A stretch of DNA of 64,000 nt from CAZOEL01 sp964578835 (GTDB lineage: Bacteria; Desulfobacterota; Syntrophobacteria; Syntrophobacterales; Syntrophobacteraceae), in the NCBI GenBank assembly GCA_964578835.1, contig CAZOEL010000019.1:1-64000 (forward strand). Direction: 5' to 3'. Below, in pieces: positions 44,051 to 52,063 of this stretch (the stretch's first letter is position 1; each line of letters begins with the position of its first letter). The notes under the pieces were generated by a model, which saw only the letters and a program-made list of their open reading frames with translations, made no database searches and was not told the origin of the DNA. The position numbers were made by a program, and so were the translations under genes.

Positions 44051-46654
44051 ATGACACAACTGCAATTATTGCCGCTTATCAGGCGCTTGAAGGATCTTCG
44101 TCAGCACTTCCAGGAGACCTGCCGAAATGATGTGCCGGGGCTGCTGGCTGCTCGCACTTACTCCCAAAACTTCTCTGATACTCTCAAGAAATTTCTCAAT
44201 TCCGAATCCATTAGCCGAGATGGTTGGGCGCTTTCGGCTGTCGGCGGCTTCGGGAGAGGAGAGCTCAGCTTTGCCTCAGACCTGGATTTGCTATTCTTAC
44301 ATTCCAACCGTCTTCCTCAGTCTCTCCAGGAAGTGATTCGCGAGCTGGTCTACGGACTTTGGGACGGTGGGTTTGAAGTCGGGCATGTCACGGCGTCCGT
44401 TTCCGCCCTGAAGCGCCTGGTGCATGAAGATTTCTCGATATTTACGAATTATCTGGAGGCCAAATTCGTTGCTGGCGATGAAGGACTCTTTTCGGGATGG
44501 AGGAAATCGTTTCTTGACAGCTTTGGGACGCAAAGCCGTCGGCGTTTTCTCAATACTCTGATTCAATATCGCCAACAAAGGCTGAGCCAGTATGGGGAAA
44601 GCTCCTATCTTCTCGAGCCTCATGTGAAGGAGGGCGTTGGCGGCCTCAGAGATCTGCAGACAATCCGCTGGGCGGGCTGCGTTTACCTGCGCGACCCGGG
44701 CTTCGCTTCCATGATCGAACGCGAATGGCTGTCTCACCAGGAGGCGCTATGGCTCGAGCAAGCCTACGATTTCCTCTGGCGCGTGCGCTTGCAGCTCCAC
44801 AGGTTGACCGGAAGACGCCAGGATCAACTGCTCTTTCCCGAGCAGGAGCAGGTTGCCGACAGGCTCGGTTTTCTGGAGGGCCAACAGGGCGCTGCCGTTG
44901 AAGCATTCATGCGGCTTTACTACAGGCACACCGCTCGAATCCGTAGGACGACCTCTTTTTTCCTCGAGCGTCTCGACGAGGGCCATACGGGATTTTTCAA
45001 GGCGAAGCTTCGAAAGAAGCGGATCCTGCCGGGTCCCTTTCTGCTGGAAGGACGTCATATCCACTTTCTGGAGCCCGAGTGGGTAAAAAAAGATCCTCGC
45101 CTTCTGATGCAATTCTTCTGGCAAGCCGCTCAATCGGATGCTCACTTCCACCACAATGCGGGGCTTGTGATTCGGGAAAACCTCAATGCCTTCAATGATT
45201 CCCTGAGAAGAGACCCCCAGGTGATAAAGCAGTTCATGGATATTCTGCTGGACCCGGAACATGCCTTCAATGTTCTGAAGGTCATGCTGGAAACAGGGTT
45301 CTTGGACGTTTTTATTCCGGAATTTGCAGCCATCCGTTATCGCGTGCAATACGACGTCTATCATCTCTATACGGTCGATGAGCATCTGCTTCGAGCCGTT
45401 CGCGAGCTCCATAGGATGGAGCAGGGCGCTGATGATGAGCTGATGCGCCTGGGCTTGAATAACATTTTTGTTGAGCTCGAAAATCGGCATATTCTCTATA
45501 TTGCGACCCTGATTCACGATATCGGAAAAGGGCAGGGAAAGAACCACTCGGTAAGGGGCGCGGCGATGGCGAGGGACATTGCCGAGCGTCTCCATCTCAG
45601 TCCGTATGAAACGGACCTTCTTTGCTTTCTCCTTGAAAAACATTTGCTTCTAGCCGATACGGCCCTCAAGCGGGACCTCATGGATGAGAAGCCCATCCTC
45701 CATTGCGCCTTTGAGATTGGAGACCGGGAGCGTTTGCGGCTGCTCTATCTGCTCACGATTGCAGACTCGCGCGCGACTGGCCCCGGAGCTTGGAATACCT
45801 GGAAGGCTTCTCTCCTGAGAGAGCTCTATATGAAGACTGACAAGCTCTTGCTGCGTGGCGACTGGAAGAAGGAGGATGTCGAGGAGCGTTCGCAGGAAGT
45901 CCAGCAGCGGCTGCTTGACCGTGTGGAAGATCCGTCCCTGAAAGCAAAAGTGTCTCGTTGGCTCGATACCCTTTCTTTCAGGTATTTGCTGTCGCAGCCT
46001 GCCGATTCCATAATGCGGCATTATGAGATGGAAAGCGATCTCTCCAAAAAGAAGCTCGCGCTTCATACGCAGCGCGCCGAGGGCGATATGTGGCAGATAA
46101 CGGTCGCGGTTCGAGATCGGCCGGGTCTATTCGCTCTTATCACTGGAGTGTTGTGGGTTCGAGGGCTCAACATCCTTTCCGCCGATATTTTCACCAGACA
46201 GTCCGGCATAGCCTTGGACATCATCATTGTGGAGCGTCTTCCCGATCCCCTCCATTCCGAGCAGCTCTGGGAAAGAGTGGAAAAAGATCTGGGTGAGGCG
46301 TTGAGCGACATTTCTTACCTCAAGAATCTCGTTGCCGGGAAGCGCAAATCTTCTCTGCTCCAGCCGAAGGCCATGCCGCGCAAGGAAGATCGGGTTGTGG
46401 TCGATGAAGGGGCTTCTGACTTTTATACCATTGTGGAAGTGTACACCTGGGATCGTCCGGGCGTTCTCCACCTGATAACGAACGTTTTTTACGAGTTGGA
46501 TATAACCATTCAGCTGGCCAAGATATCCACTCCGGGGGCTCAGGTCGCTGATGTTTTCTATGTTACGGATTTGAGCGGAAACAAATTGATGGATAGCGAG
46601 ATGCATGAGAGAATCCGCGCGAGGCTCTTGGAAGGATTGTCTTCCGAGAGTTAG
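44051..46654 (+). CDS. glnD: PII uridylyltransferase/uridylyl-removing enzyme GlnD
   Basis: A bifunctional 867-residue sensor of glutamine that adds UMP to PII when nitrogen is short and removes it when glutamine is high. Domains in order: the nucleotidyltransferase with GGFGRGELSFASDLDLLFL at about 60, a GlnD-specific helical part, an HD domain with ATLIHDIGKGQGKNHSVRG at about 485, and two ACT domains near residues 690-770 and 800-860 (VRDRPGLFALITGVLWVRGL and YTWDRPGVLHLITNVFYELD). The ATG at 44051 follows the palindromic repeat; the ribosome site AAGGTATTCC is modest. The gene belongs to the glnB-glnD-glnA run. Confidence 0.96.
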   Translation: MTQLQLLPLIRRLKDLRQHFQETCRNDVPGLLAARTYSQNFSDTLKKFLNSESISRDGWALSAVGGFGRGELSFASDLDLLFLHSNRLPQSLQEVIRELVYGLWDGGFEVGHVTASVSALKRLVHEDFSIFTNYLEAKFVAGDEGLFSGWRKSFLDSFGTQSRRRFLNTLIQYRQQRLSQYGESSYLLEPHVKEGVGGLRDLQTIRWAGCVYLRDPGFASMIEREWLSHQEALWLEQAYDFLWRVRLQLHRLTGRRQDQLLFPEQEQVADRLGFLEGQQGAAVEAFMRLYYRHTARIRRTTSFFLERLDEGHTGFFKAKLRKKRILPGPFLLEGRHIHFLEPEWVKKDPRLLMQFFWQAAQSDAHFHHNAGLVIRENLNAFNDSLRRDPQVIKQFMDILLDPEHAFNVLKVMLETGFLDVFIPEFAAIRYRVQYDVYHLYTVDEHLLRAVRELHRMEQGADDELMRLGLNNIFVELENRHILYIATLIHDIGKGQGKNHSVRGAAMARDIAERLHLSPYETDLLCFLLEKHLLLADTALKRDLMDEKPILHCAFEIGDRERLRLLYLLTIADSRATGPGAWNTWKASLLRELYMKTDKLLLRGDWKKEDVEERSQEVQQRLLDRVEDPSLKAKVSRWLDTLSFRYLLSQPADSIMRHYEMESDLSKKKLALHTQRAEGDMWQITVAVRDRPGLFALITGVLWVRGLNILSADIFTRQSGIALDIIIVERLPDPLHSEQLWERVEKDLGEALSDISYLKNLVAGKRKSSLLQPKAMPRKEDRVVVDEGASDFYTIVEVYTWDRPGVLHLITNVFYELDITIQLAKISTPGAQVADVFYVTDLSGNKLMDSEMHERIRARLLEGLSSES

Positions 46655-46937
46655 CCCGGATTATCTGTTCAGGGATCAGTCCGTCCCGTAATGTTACATT
46701 TTTGTTGTATGGGGCGGGGCTTCTATCTTGTCTTTTAAGTGGTTAGTATTTCTTGGCTTGTGTGTTTCGCAGAGCTGTCAGGGGCATGTCTTGAATGGCG
46801 CTTGCTTTCTGTGAGATACATTTTTGTTGATTCTGCGCTCCCAGGTCTGGAGATTTCGAATCGAATCCGCTCTGCCGGAAAGAGGAGAACTAGGAAATGC
46901 CGCTGCCTTTGCAAAAAAGTGAAAAGGGGGCGGAGTT

Positions 46938-46953
46938 TGGCAAGTAAATTGCC
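46938..46953 (+). promoter_or_regulatory. Sigma54 promoter of glnA
   Basis: TGGCAAG-TAAA-TTGCC fits the -24/-12 consensus TGGCAYR-N4-TTGCW at all but two positions, with exactly the required spacing. Transcription should begin near 46964, giving a leader of about 50 bases. Activation requires an AAA+ enhancer-binding protein; one is encoded at 39951-41474. The rest of the 46655-47013 gap holds no recognisable gene. Confidence 0.85.
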
Positions 46954-47013
46954 TTTAATGGATTTCGAAGCATGTGCGCTTTCCCTTAAATGAACATTAA
47001 TGGAGGAATGGGT

Positions 47014-48426
47014 ATGACCCCGAAAGAAGTACTAGCCTTCGCCAAAGAGCAGGGCGCTAAGATGGTGGATTTCAAGTTCTTGGATTTTTTGGGAACATGG
47101 CAGCATTTCACCAACCCCCTTGAGGAGCTGAGCGAGTCCGATTTTGAAAATGGTTATGGCTTCGATGGATCGAGCATCCGCGGCTGGCAGCCGATCAACG
47201 CCAGCGACATGCTTGTTATTCCGGACGCTTCGACGGCGATCATGGATCCTTTCATGGCTGTGCCCACTCTGACCATGATTTGTAACGTCGTGGATCCCGT
47301 TACCCAGGAAAGATACTCCCGCGACCCTCGCTATATAGCTCAGAAAGCTGAGGAATATCTTAAGTTCACGGGCATCGGCGATATGGCCTGGTTTGGCCCC
47401 GAAGCTGAATTCTTCATCTTCGACGACATCCGTTTCGATTCCGCTTCCCAATATTCCTACCACTATATCGATTCGTCTGAAGGCATTTGGAATAGCGGGC
47501 GCGTTGAGAGTCCCAACCTCGGTTACAAGCCTCGCCACAAAGAAGGCTACTTCCCCGTGCCTCCGGTTGATTCCCAGCAGGATCTTCGCTCCGAGATGGT
47601 TCTCATGATGCAGAAGGTGGGGCTTACCGTGGAATGCCAACACCACGAAGTGGCCACCGCCGGTCAGGCCGAAATCGATATGAAGGCGGCGCCTCTGGTC
47701 AAAATGGGAGACAATCTTCAGTGGTACAAATATGTCGTGAAAAATGTCGCCTATCGCAACCGTAAGACGGTGACCTTCATGCCCAAGCCTCTCTTTGGCG
47801 ACAATGGCTCGGGAATGCACATCCATATCAGCATTTGGAAGGAAGGCAAGCCTCTGTTTGCAGGCGACAAGTACGCCGGCCTCAGCGAGATGGCTCTCCA
47901 TGCCGCAGGCGGCATCTTGAAGCATGCGGCAGCCATCTGCGCCATCACCAACCCGACGACCAACTCGTATAAGCGTCTGGTTCCCGGCTATGAAGCTCCG
48001 GTGAACCTCGCCTACTCGAGCCGCAATCGCAGCGCTTCGCTCCGCATCCCGATGTACTCGGCTTCGCCGAAGCTCAAGAGAATTGAAGTCCGCTTCCCAG
48101 ATCCATCATGCAACGGGTATTTGGCCTTCAGCGCTCTTCTCATGGCGGCTCTCGACGGCATCGAAAACCGGATAGATCCGGGCCAGCCTCTGGATAGGGA
48201 CATCTACTCCATGACCCCCGAAGAGCTTGCCAATGTGCCCTCCACGCCTGGCTCCCTCGATCAGGCTTTGAAGGCTCTCGAGAAAGATCACGAATTCCTG
48301 CTCAAGGGTGATGTTTTCACCGAAGATGTCATCCGGACCTGGATTGAGTACAAGACCGTGAACGAAGTGGATCCTATCAGGATGAGGCCGCACCCCCACG
48401 AGTTCAAACTTTACTACGATATTTAA
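47014..48426 (+). CDS. glnA: Glutamine synthetase, type I
   Basis: Glutamine synthetase joins ammonia and glutamate at the cost of ATP. The 470-residue protein has the type I length and motifs: FLDFLGTWQHFTNPL, the Asp-loop GYGFDGSSIRGW, AEFFIFDDIRFDSASQYSYH, the ATP-site NGSGMHIHISIW equivalent and ATP/glutamate segment APVNLAYSSRNRSASLRIPM. Tyr398 in DRDIYSMTPEE matches the adenylylation site of the GlnE-controlled class. The start at 47014 has GGAGG at the right distance; an ATG eight codons earlier lies before that site. It follows glnD and has its own sigma54 promoter. A terminator follows. Confidence 0.97.
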   Translation: MTPKEVLAFAKEQGAKMVDFKFLDFLGTWQHFTNPLEELSESDFENGYGFDGSSIRGWQPINASDMLVIPDASTAIMDPFMAVPTLTMICNVVDPVTQERYSRDPRYIAQKAEEYLKFTGIGDMAWFGPEAEFFIFDDIRFDSASQYSYHYIDSSEGIWNSGRVESPNLGYKPRHKEGYFPVPPVDSQQDLRSEMVLMMQKVGLTVECQHHEVATAGQAEIDMKAAPLVKMGDNLQWYKYVVKNVAYRNRKTVTFMPKPLFGDNGSGMHIHISIWKEGKPLFAGDKYAGLSEMALHAAGGILKHAAAICAITNPTTNSYKRLVPGYEAPVNLAYSSRNRSASLRIPMYSASPKLKRIEVRFPDPSCNGYLAFSALLMAALDGIENRIDPGQPLDRDIYSMTPEELANVPSTPGSLDQALKALEKDHEFLLKGDVFTEDVIRTWIEYKTVNEVDPIRMRPHPHEFKLYYDI

Positions 48427-48438
48427 CCGGCGTTCACG

Positions 48439-48475
48439 AGAGATCTGCGGGAGATTTCGCAGATCTCTTGCTTTT
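48439..48475 (+). terminator. Terminator after glnA
   Basis: AGAGATCTGCG and CGCAGATCTCT pair over an eight-base loop, followed by TTGCTTTT. It ends the glnA transcript. The remaining gap to 48895 holds only short unrecognised frames, for example one starting MQKFLDEYEASDLKEVYEAL near 48600. Confidence 0.85.
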
Positions 48476-48842
48476 CCCCAATGACCCAATTGGAAACCTT
48501 GGTTTTGGCGCGGCGTTAGATCCTGCGCGGGCGGGTTTCCAATGGGTTTTTTTCGTTTCAAGCCTGCTCGAGCGAAGGCTATTCGAAAGGCATGATCTCG
48601 ATGCAGAAATTCCTTGACGAATACGAAGCCAGTGATTTAAAAGAAGTATATGAAGCGTTGAAGCTTATGGCTTGAGTATTGGTGGAAGAAGGACATGGAC
48701 GAATCTGGCAGTAGTAGCGACAAACGTTTAGGGCATTATTTGTTGGGCCGAATGGGAAATGGGATTCCGCGCCTTGAGGAGGTGGTCCGTATGGCCTTTC
48801 TCTGAAAGGATGGGTGCGATGGAGCGCCCGCGTGCGTGGAAG

Positions 48843-48870
48843 CCCGAGCCTTGGCTCGGGTTTTTTTTTT
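48843..48870 (+). terminator. Strong intrinsic terminator
   Basis: CCCGAGCC and GGCTCGGG form a tight stem followed by ten T. It insulates the small gene that follows. Confidence 0.9.
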
Positions 48871-48895
48871 GCCTGAAGACGAAAGGGGGTGACCG

Positions 48896-49057
48896 ATGAA
48901 GGTGGTTTTCATTCGTGGTCGTAGCCGCAATGAGGCGCGCAAGAAAGCATTAGATTTCTGGTTTGCTCATCGCGATCAGTTCAATTGCAGCATGAAGGAT
49001 TTCGTACGCAAGTGCTCTACGGATCCTACTGGGCGAGTAATCATGTATAGGGAGTAA
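48896..49057 (+). CDS. 53-residue basic protein, unknown function
   Basis: A short open frame with AAAGGGGGTGACC before the ATG, encoding MKVVFIRGRSRNEARKKALD, FWFAHRDQFNCSMKDFVRKC and STDPTGRVIMYRE. It is basic and has two cysteines. It lies between two strong terminators (48843-48870 and 49102-49138), so it has its own short transcript, which supports a real gene. No family is recognised. A regulatory small protein is possible. Confidence 0.6.
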   Translation: MKVVFIRGRSRNEARKKALDFWFAHRDQFNCSMKDFVRKCSTDPTGRVIMYRE

Positions 49058-49101
49058 CAAAATGGAATCGGATGACTCTGGTCATTCGCGGCTGTGCCCG
49101 C

Positions 49102-49138
49102 AAGGCTGAAGGTTGAAGCGCCTTCAGCCTTTTTTTTT
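49102..49138 (+). terminator. Strong intrinsic terminator
   Basis: AAGGCTGAAGG and CCTTCAGCCTT pair over TTGAAGCG, with a run of nine T. It ends the transcript of the 53-residue gene. Confidence 0.9.
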
Positions 49139-49200
49139 GCGCTTTTCCTTTTAGCTCTTCTTTCTTCTCCCTTTCTCTTCACCCCATCTCATTAGACATC

Positions 49201-49914
49201 TCAACCGCACTTGTTGCTTGCGTTAGTATAGGTTGAAACGAGACAGGTGAATCTTCTTGCGACGTTTGGAATCCTCACTCCCTCTTTAGCTATTATCTCG
49301 TTCAAAGTGATCCCTTCTCTGCTGTAAAATTCTGAATTGAGGTTGTTATCGATGTTCAGTACTCCGCTTTGGATGTTTCTGTGCGCAGATTGTATATTGC
49401 CGTGAAAATACGAATAAACTGTCGGACTTCGTAGAGCGCTCCGCAAGAGCCGGTTGGAGCTTTCAATCGGGCCGTCGGAAATGGAGGCTTGCGCTCCCAG
49501 AGGCAAACTTCCCTTGTCAGCAAGAGCTTCTATAGGGTGTCTCGAATTGATAATCAAAATAGCGTCGGCGTCATTTTGCTGATGAGGTTCGGAGCTGAGC
49601 TCATTCAGTAACACAAAGCTGGGGCCGCTCCATGTTCCATCTTTGGACCGAACAATCAGGATTCCCTGGCTAAAACCGCCTCCCTTGGGCATAGTGCTCT
49701 CGAACGCTCCGGGAATGACTGCGATGGCGAGCGCCCCTTCAAGAACCGAGGCGGGTATGCGCTTGGCCGGATGCGACATGAGAGTGCTGAACGCCTCCGT
49801 TGCCGCATTCAATGTGGTCATGTCCTCGCTTCCTATCTTCACGCGCATCGGCGCCAGCAGCAAAAAGATTGCGACTACTGCCGTTAGCAGCACCAATATG
49901 GTCGAAGTTTTCAT
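49201..49914 (-). CDS. SYLF-domain (Ysc84) lipid-binding protein, exported
   Basis: A 237-residue exported protein with a hydrophobic N-terminus, MKTSTILVLLTAVVAIFLLL. The SYLF domain covers most of the chain: HPAKRIPASVLEGALAIAVI, PKGGGFSQGILIVRSKDGTW, GPSFVLLNE and the terminal IPNVARRFTCLVSTYTNASN. Such domains bind phosphoinositides or other lipids in eukaryotes; bacterial members are periplasmic and of unknown role. AGAAAGGAG precedes the start. A Cys near the end (CLVSTYTNASNKC) may form a disulfide. Confidence 0.8.
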   Translation of the reverse strand: MKTSTILVLLTAVVAIFLLLAPMRVKIGSEDMTTLNAATEAFSTLMSHPAKRIPASVLEGALAIAVIPGAFESTMPKGGGFSQGILIVRSKDGTWSGPSFVLLNELSSEPHQQNDADAILIINSRHPIEALADKGSLPLGAQASISDGPIESSNRLLRSALRSPTVYSYFHGNIQSAHRNIQSGVLNIDNNLNSEFYSREGITLNEIIAKEGVRIPNVARRFTCLVSTYTNASNKCG

Positions 49915-50238
49915 GAATACAGACTCTCCTTTCTCTGACTGCGTTTCTGCCTCTTAATATAAGCATTTCCATAGATGAAGAATGGGCCGCGTCCAAAGGC
50001 GGTTCCTCAAGGATCGGAAAGCGGGTAATGAACCATCTTTTCAGCGTCGAGCGGGGAAGGAAAAGCGCGCTGGTTGTGGCGAATTGCCGGTCTGCTATGA
50101 TCGAGGACCCTTACGGGGCAAAGTATAATCGATTGACAGTCGGATCGTTCAGTGGATATCCTAAAAAAGGAGATTACATATTTCTGAAAGACTAGAATAG
50201 CATCATCAAACAGAAAACTTTATCTGAATGGGGAAAAA

Positions 50239-51078
50239 GTGATCGATCTTGAATTCTTGGGCAATCTTACAGTGGAAGCGGGAGACGCTATCCTGAAGAT
50301 CTATAATGCTTCCTCCCGTGCAGAGGAAAAAGACGCCGACTTTCCTCACTCGCTCGCAGAGAAGCAGGCTCTTCAGATTATCTCCCGGGGACTTCAGTCT
50401 CGATATTCCGATATTCCCGCGCTCTCCAAAGAAGGAAAGGATATCCCTTATTCGATTAGGAAGGAATGGCCTCGCTTTTGGCTTGTCAATGCGCTTGACG
50501 CGGCGCAGGGGTTTAGGGAAAGAAGTGGCGAATTCACTGTCAATATCGCCCTGATTGACGGCGCCATACCAATCTTGGGCTTGATTTACCTGCCGGTGCA
50601 GAAGATTCTGTATATGGCGGCTAAGGGTTCGGGGAGTTGGAAGATAGATAATGGCGTACGTTTTCCTCTGAAAGTTGCCGCTCCACCGGCTGAAGAACCA
50701 ATACGCGTTGCCGTTGGCCGCTCGCCTGCATCTCTGGATGTTATCCCGCTCATTGATTTGTTGCCTCGCAGCACGATTGTCAGTAGACGCGGAGCCCTCA
50801 AATTCTGCGCAATAGCCGCAGGGGAGGCGGATTTCTATCCTCGATTAGACGCCACCTGGGAATGGGAGACAGCGGCGGGGCAAGCCATAATCACTGAGGC
50901 TGGAGGCGTAATGACCGGACCGAAGGGAAAGCCTCTCACCTATAATAAGCCTGAGCTCCAGAATGGCCCGTTCCTGGCGGCGCCAAGCCTGGCCTGGTTG
51001 GAAGAAATGGATATCCTCGACTGCGAGAAGAGGCTTTCGGATTTGGAATTCGAAACGCCTGTCATATCATGTAGATAA
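50239..51078 (+). CDS. CysQ/FIG-type nucleotidase homologue with altered active site
   Basis: A 279-residue homologue of 3'(2'),5'-bisphosphate nucleotidase, starting with GTG at 50239. The fold is clear: ALIDGAIPILGLIYLPVQKI, YMAAKGSGSWKI and AAGQAIITEAGGVMTGP. Yet metal-binding motifs differ from the family: LSEE is replaced by LSKE, DPLDGT by NALDAAQ, and WDTAAG by WETAAG. The enzyme may therefore be inactive or have changed function. The weak GGGGAAAAA site before GTG also points to low expression. It has no sulfur-assimilation neighbours. Confidence 0.75.
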   Translation: MIDLEFLGNLTVEAGDAILKIYNASSRAEEKDADFPHSLAEKQALQIISRGLQSRYSDIPALSKEGKDIPYSIRKEWPRFWLVNALDAAQGFRERSGEFTVNIALIDGAIPILGLIYLPVQKILYMAAKGSGSWKIDNGVRFPLKVAAPPAEEPIRVAVGRSPASLDVIPLIDLLPRSTIVSRRGALKFCAIAAGEADFYPRLDATWEWETAAGQAIITEAGGVMTGPKGKPLTYNKPELQNGPFLAAPSLAWLEEMDILDCEKRLSDLEFETPVISCR

Positions 51079-51102
51079 ACGTTTCAAAGAAGAGACGCCT
51101 CC

Positions 51103-51190
51103 AAGAGACGCTGGATGCTCGGTTTTGGATGCCGGACAAAAGCTTCTAATGCATTCCTGGCGCATGTCCATCAGGCATCCAGCATCTCTT
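51103..51190. repeat. Inverted repeat AAGAGACGCTGGATGC
   Basis: Arms 51103-51118 and 51175-51190 are complementary at 15 of 16 positions around a 56-base loop that also contains GGATGCC and CAGGCATCC. No gene is recognisable in 51079-52063 apart from this and the next element. Confidence 0.75.
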
Positions 51191-51484
51191 CCAACCGATC
51201 TCGCGCTTATGCTTTGCGCGCTATTGCATTTGCCCTCTCCTATCCGTCCAGCCTCATATCTCTTACGAGCAGAGATTCTAGCCATTTTTGAGATCCCCTT
51301 TGGAAGCGATCTGCTTCGAAAGCCGTATTGGCTAAAATTAACATGTTGAAGCGTTGTCTATGCCGTGGCATAACGCTTAATGAAACATGGTTGCATATAT
51401 TGAACCTGTTTTTGTCGGTATCCATCCGAGAGCGCCGCTGGGCTGCGAAATGTTGCGTTCAACAGAACCGCATCCAGTTGCGGC

Positions 51485-51578
51485 CTAGCAGTCTGTCGAG
51501 CCCATTTTCTGCTGCATCCCGTCATTCCCGCCTTCGCGGGAATGACGTTCTATGGGGGATTCTCCGACAGGCTGCTAG
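51485..51578 (-). repeat. CTAG-ended palindromic element, short copy
   Basis: Begins CTAGCAGTCTGTCGAGCCCA and ends GATTCTCCGACAGGCTGCTAG in this orientation; its reverse complement matches 9761-9899 apart from a missing 45-base middle. The core is the perfect palindrome CGTCATTCCCGC-CTTC-GCGGGAATGACG at 51520-51547. GGC precedes it, as at the other copy. Confidence 0.9.
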
Positions 51579-52063
51579 TCGCTCTCTCCTGGGACGACGA
51601 TGTCAAGCAAGAGTCGCGAAGCCATTTTCGCTTGTAAGCTGAGGTCTTAAGCTCCAATCCGGGATGAAGCGCTTGCTGCAATTGCTGTGAGATATGAACT
51701 GCTCCCTGGTTTAGCAACGGCATGCGTTATGTAATTAATGACATAGCCATGCAATGTTCGTGTTGCAGCTATAGCCTTTCATGGTCGGGTGTGGTTGTCC
51801 GCCACCATTGGTGTGGGTCATCAGGGAATCAGTGATCACGAGCCTGAGCGCTTGCTAGGCGTTTTTCAGGATCTTTGTGGGTTTAGAGCCTGATATCTCA
51901 TAAGTCGTTTTTATATGCGGGATAAGAACCCTTTGCTGCGCGATTCGCCAGCGGTTGACCCACATGGAGGGACGTTTGCGATCTCACCTTGGGAACGCCC
52001 CTCGCCGTATGCAAACAAGAACGCAGCAAACAAGAGCAACCCTATAGTTAAAGGTGATAGAAA

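Noticed and set aside
48590..48810. Short frames MQKFLDEYEASDLKEVYEAL and MDESGSSSDKRLGHYLLGRM
   Set aside because: Could be one frameshifted small gene, but start sites and family support are lacking.
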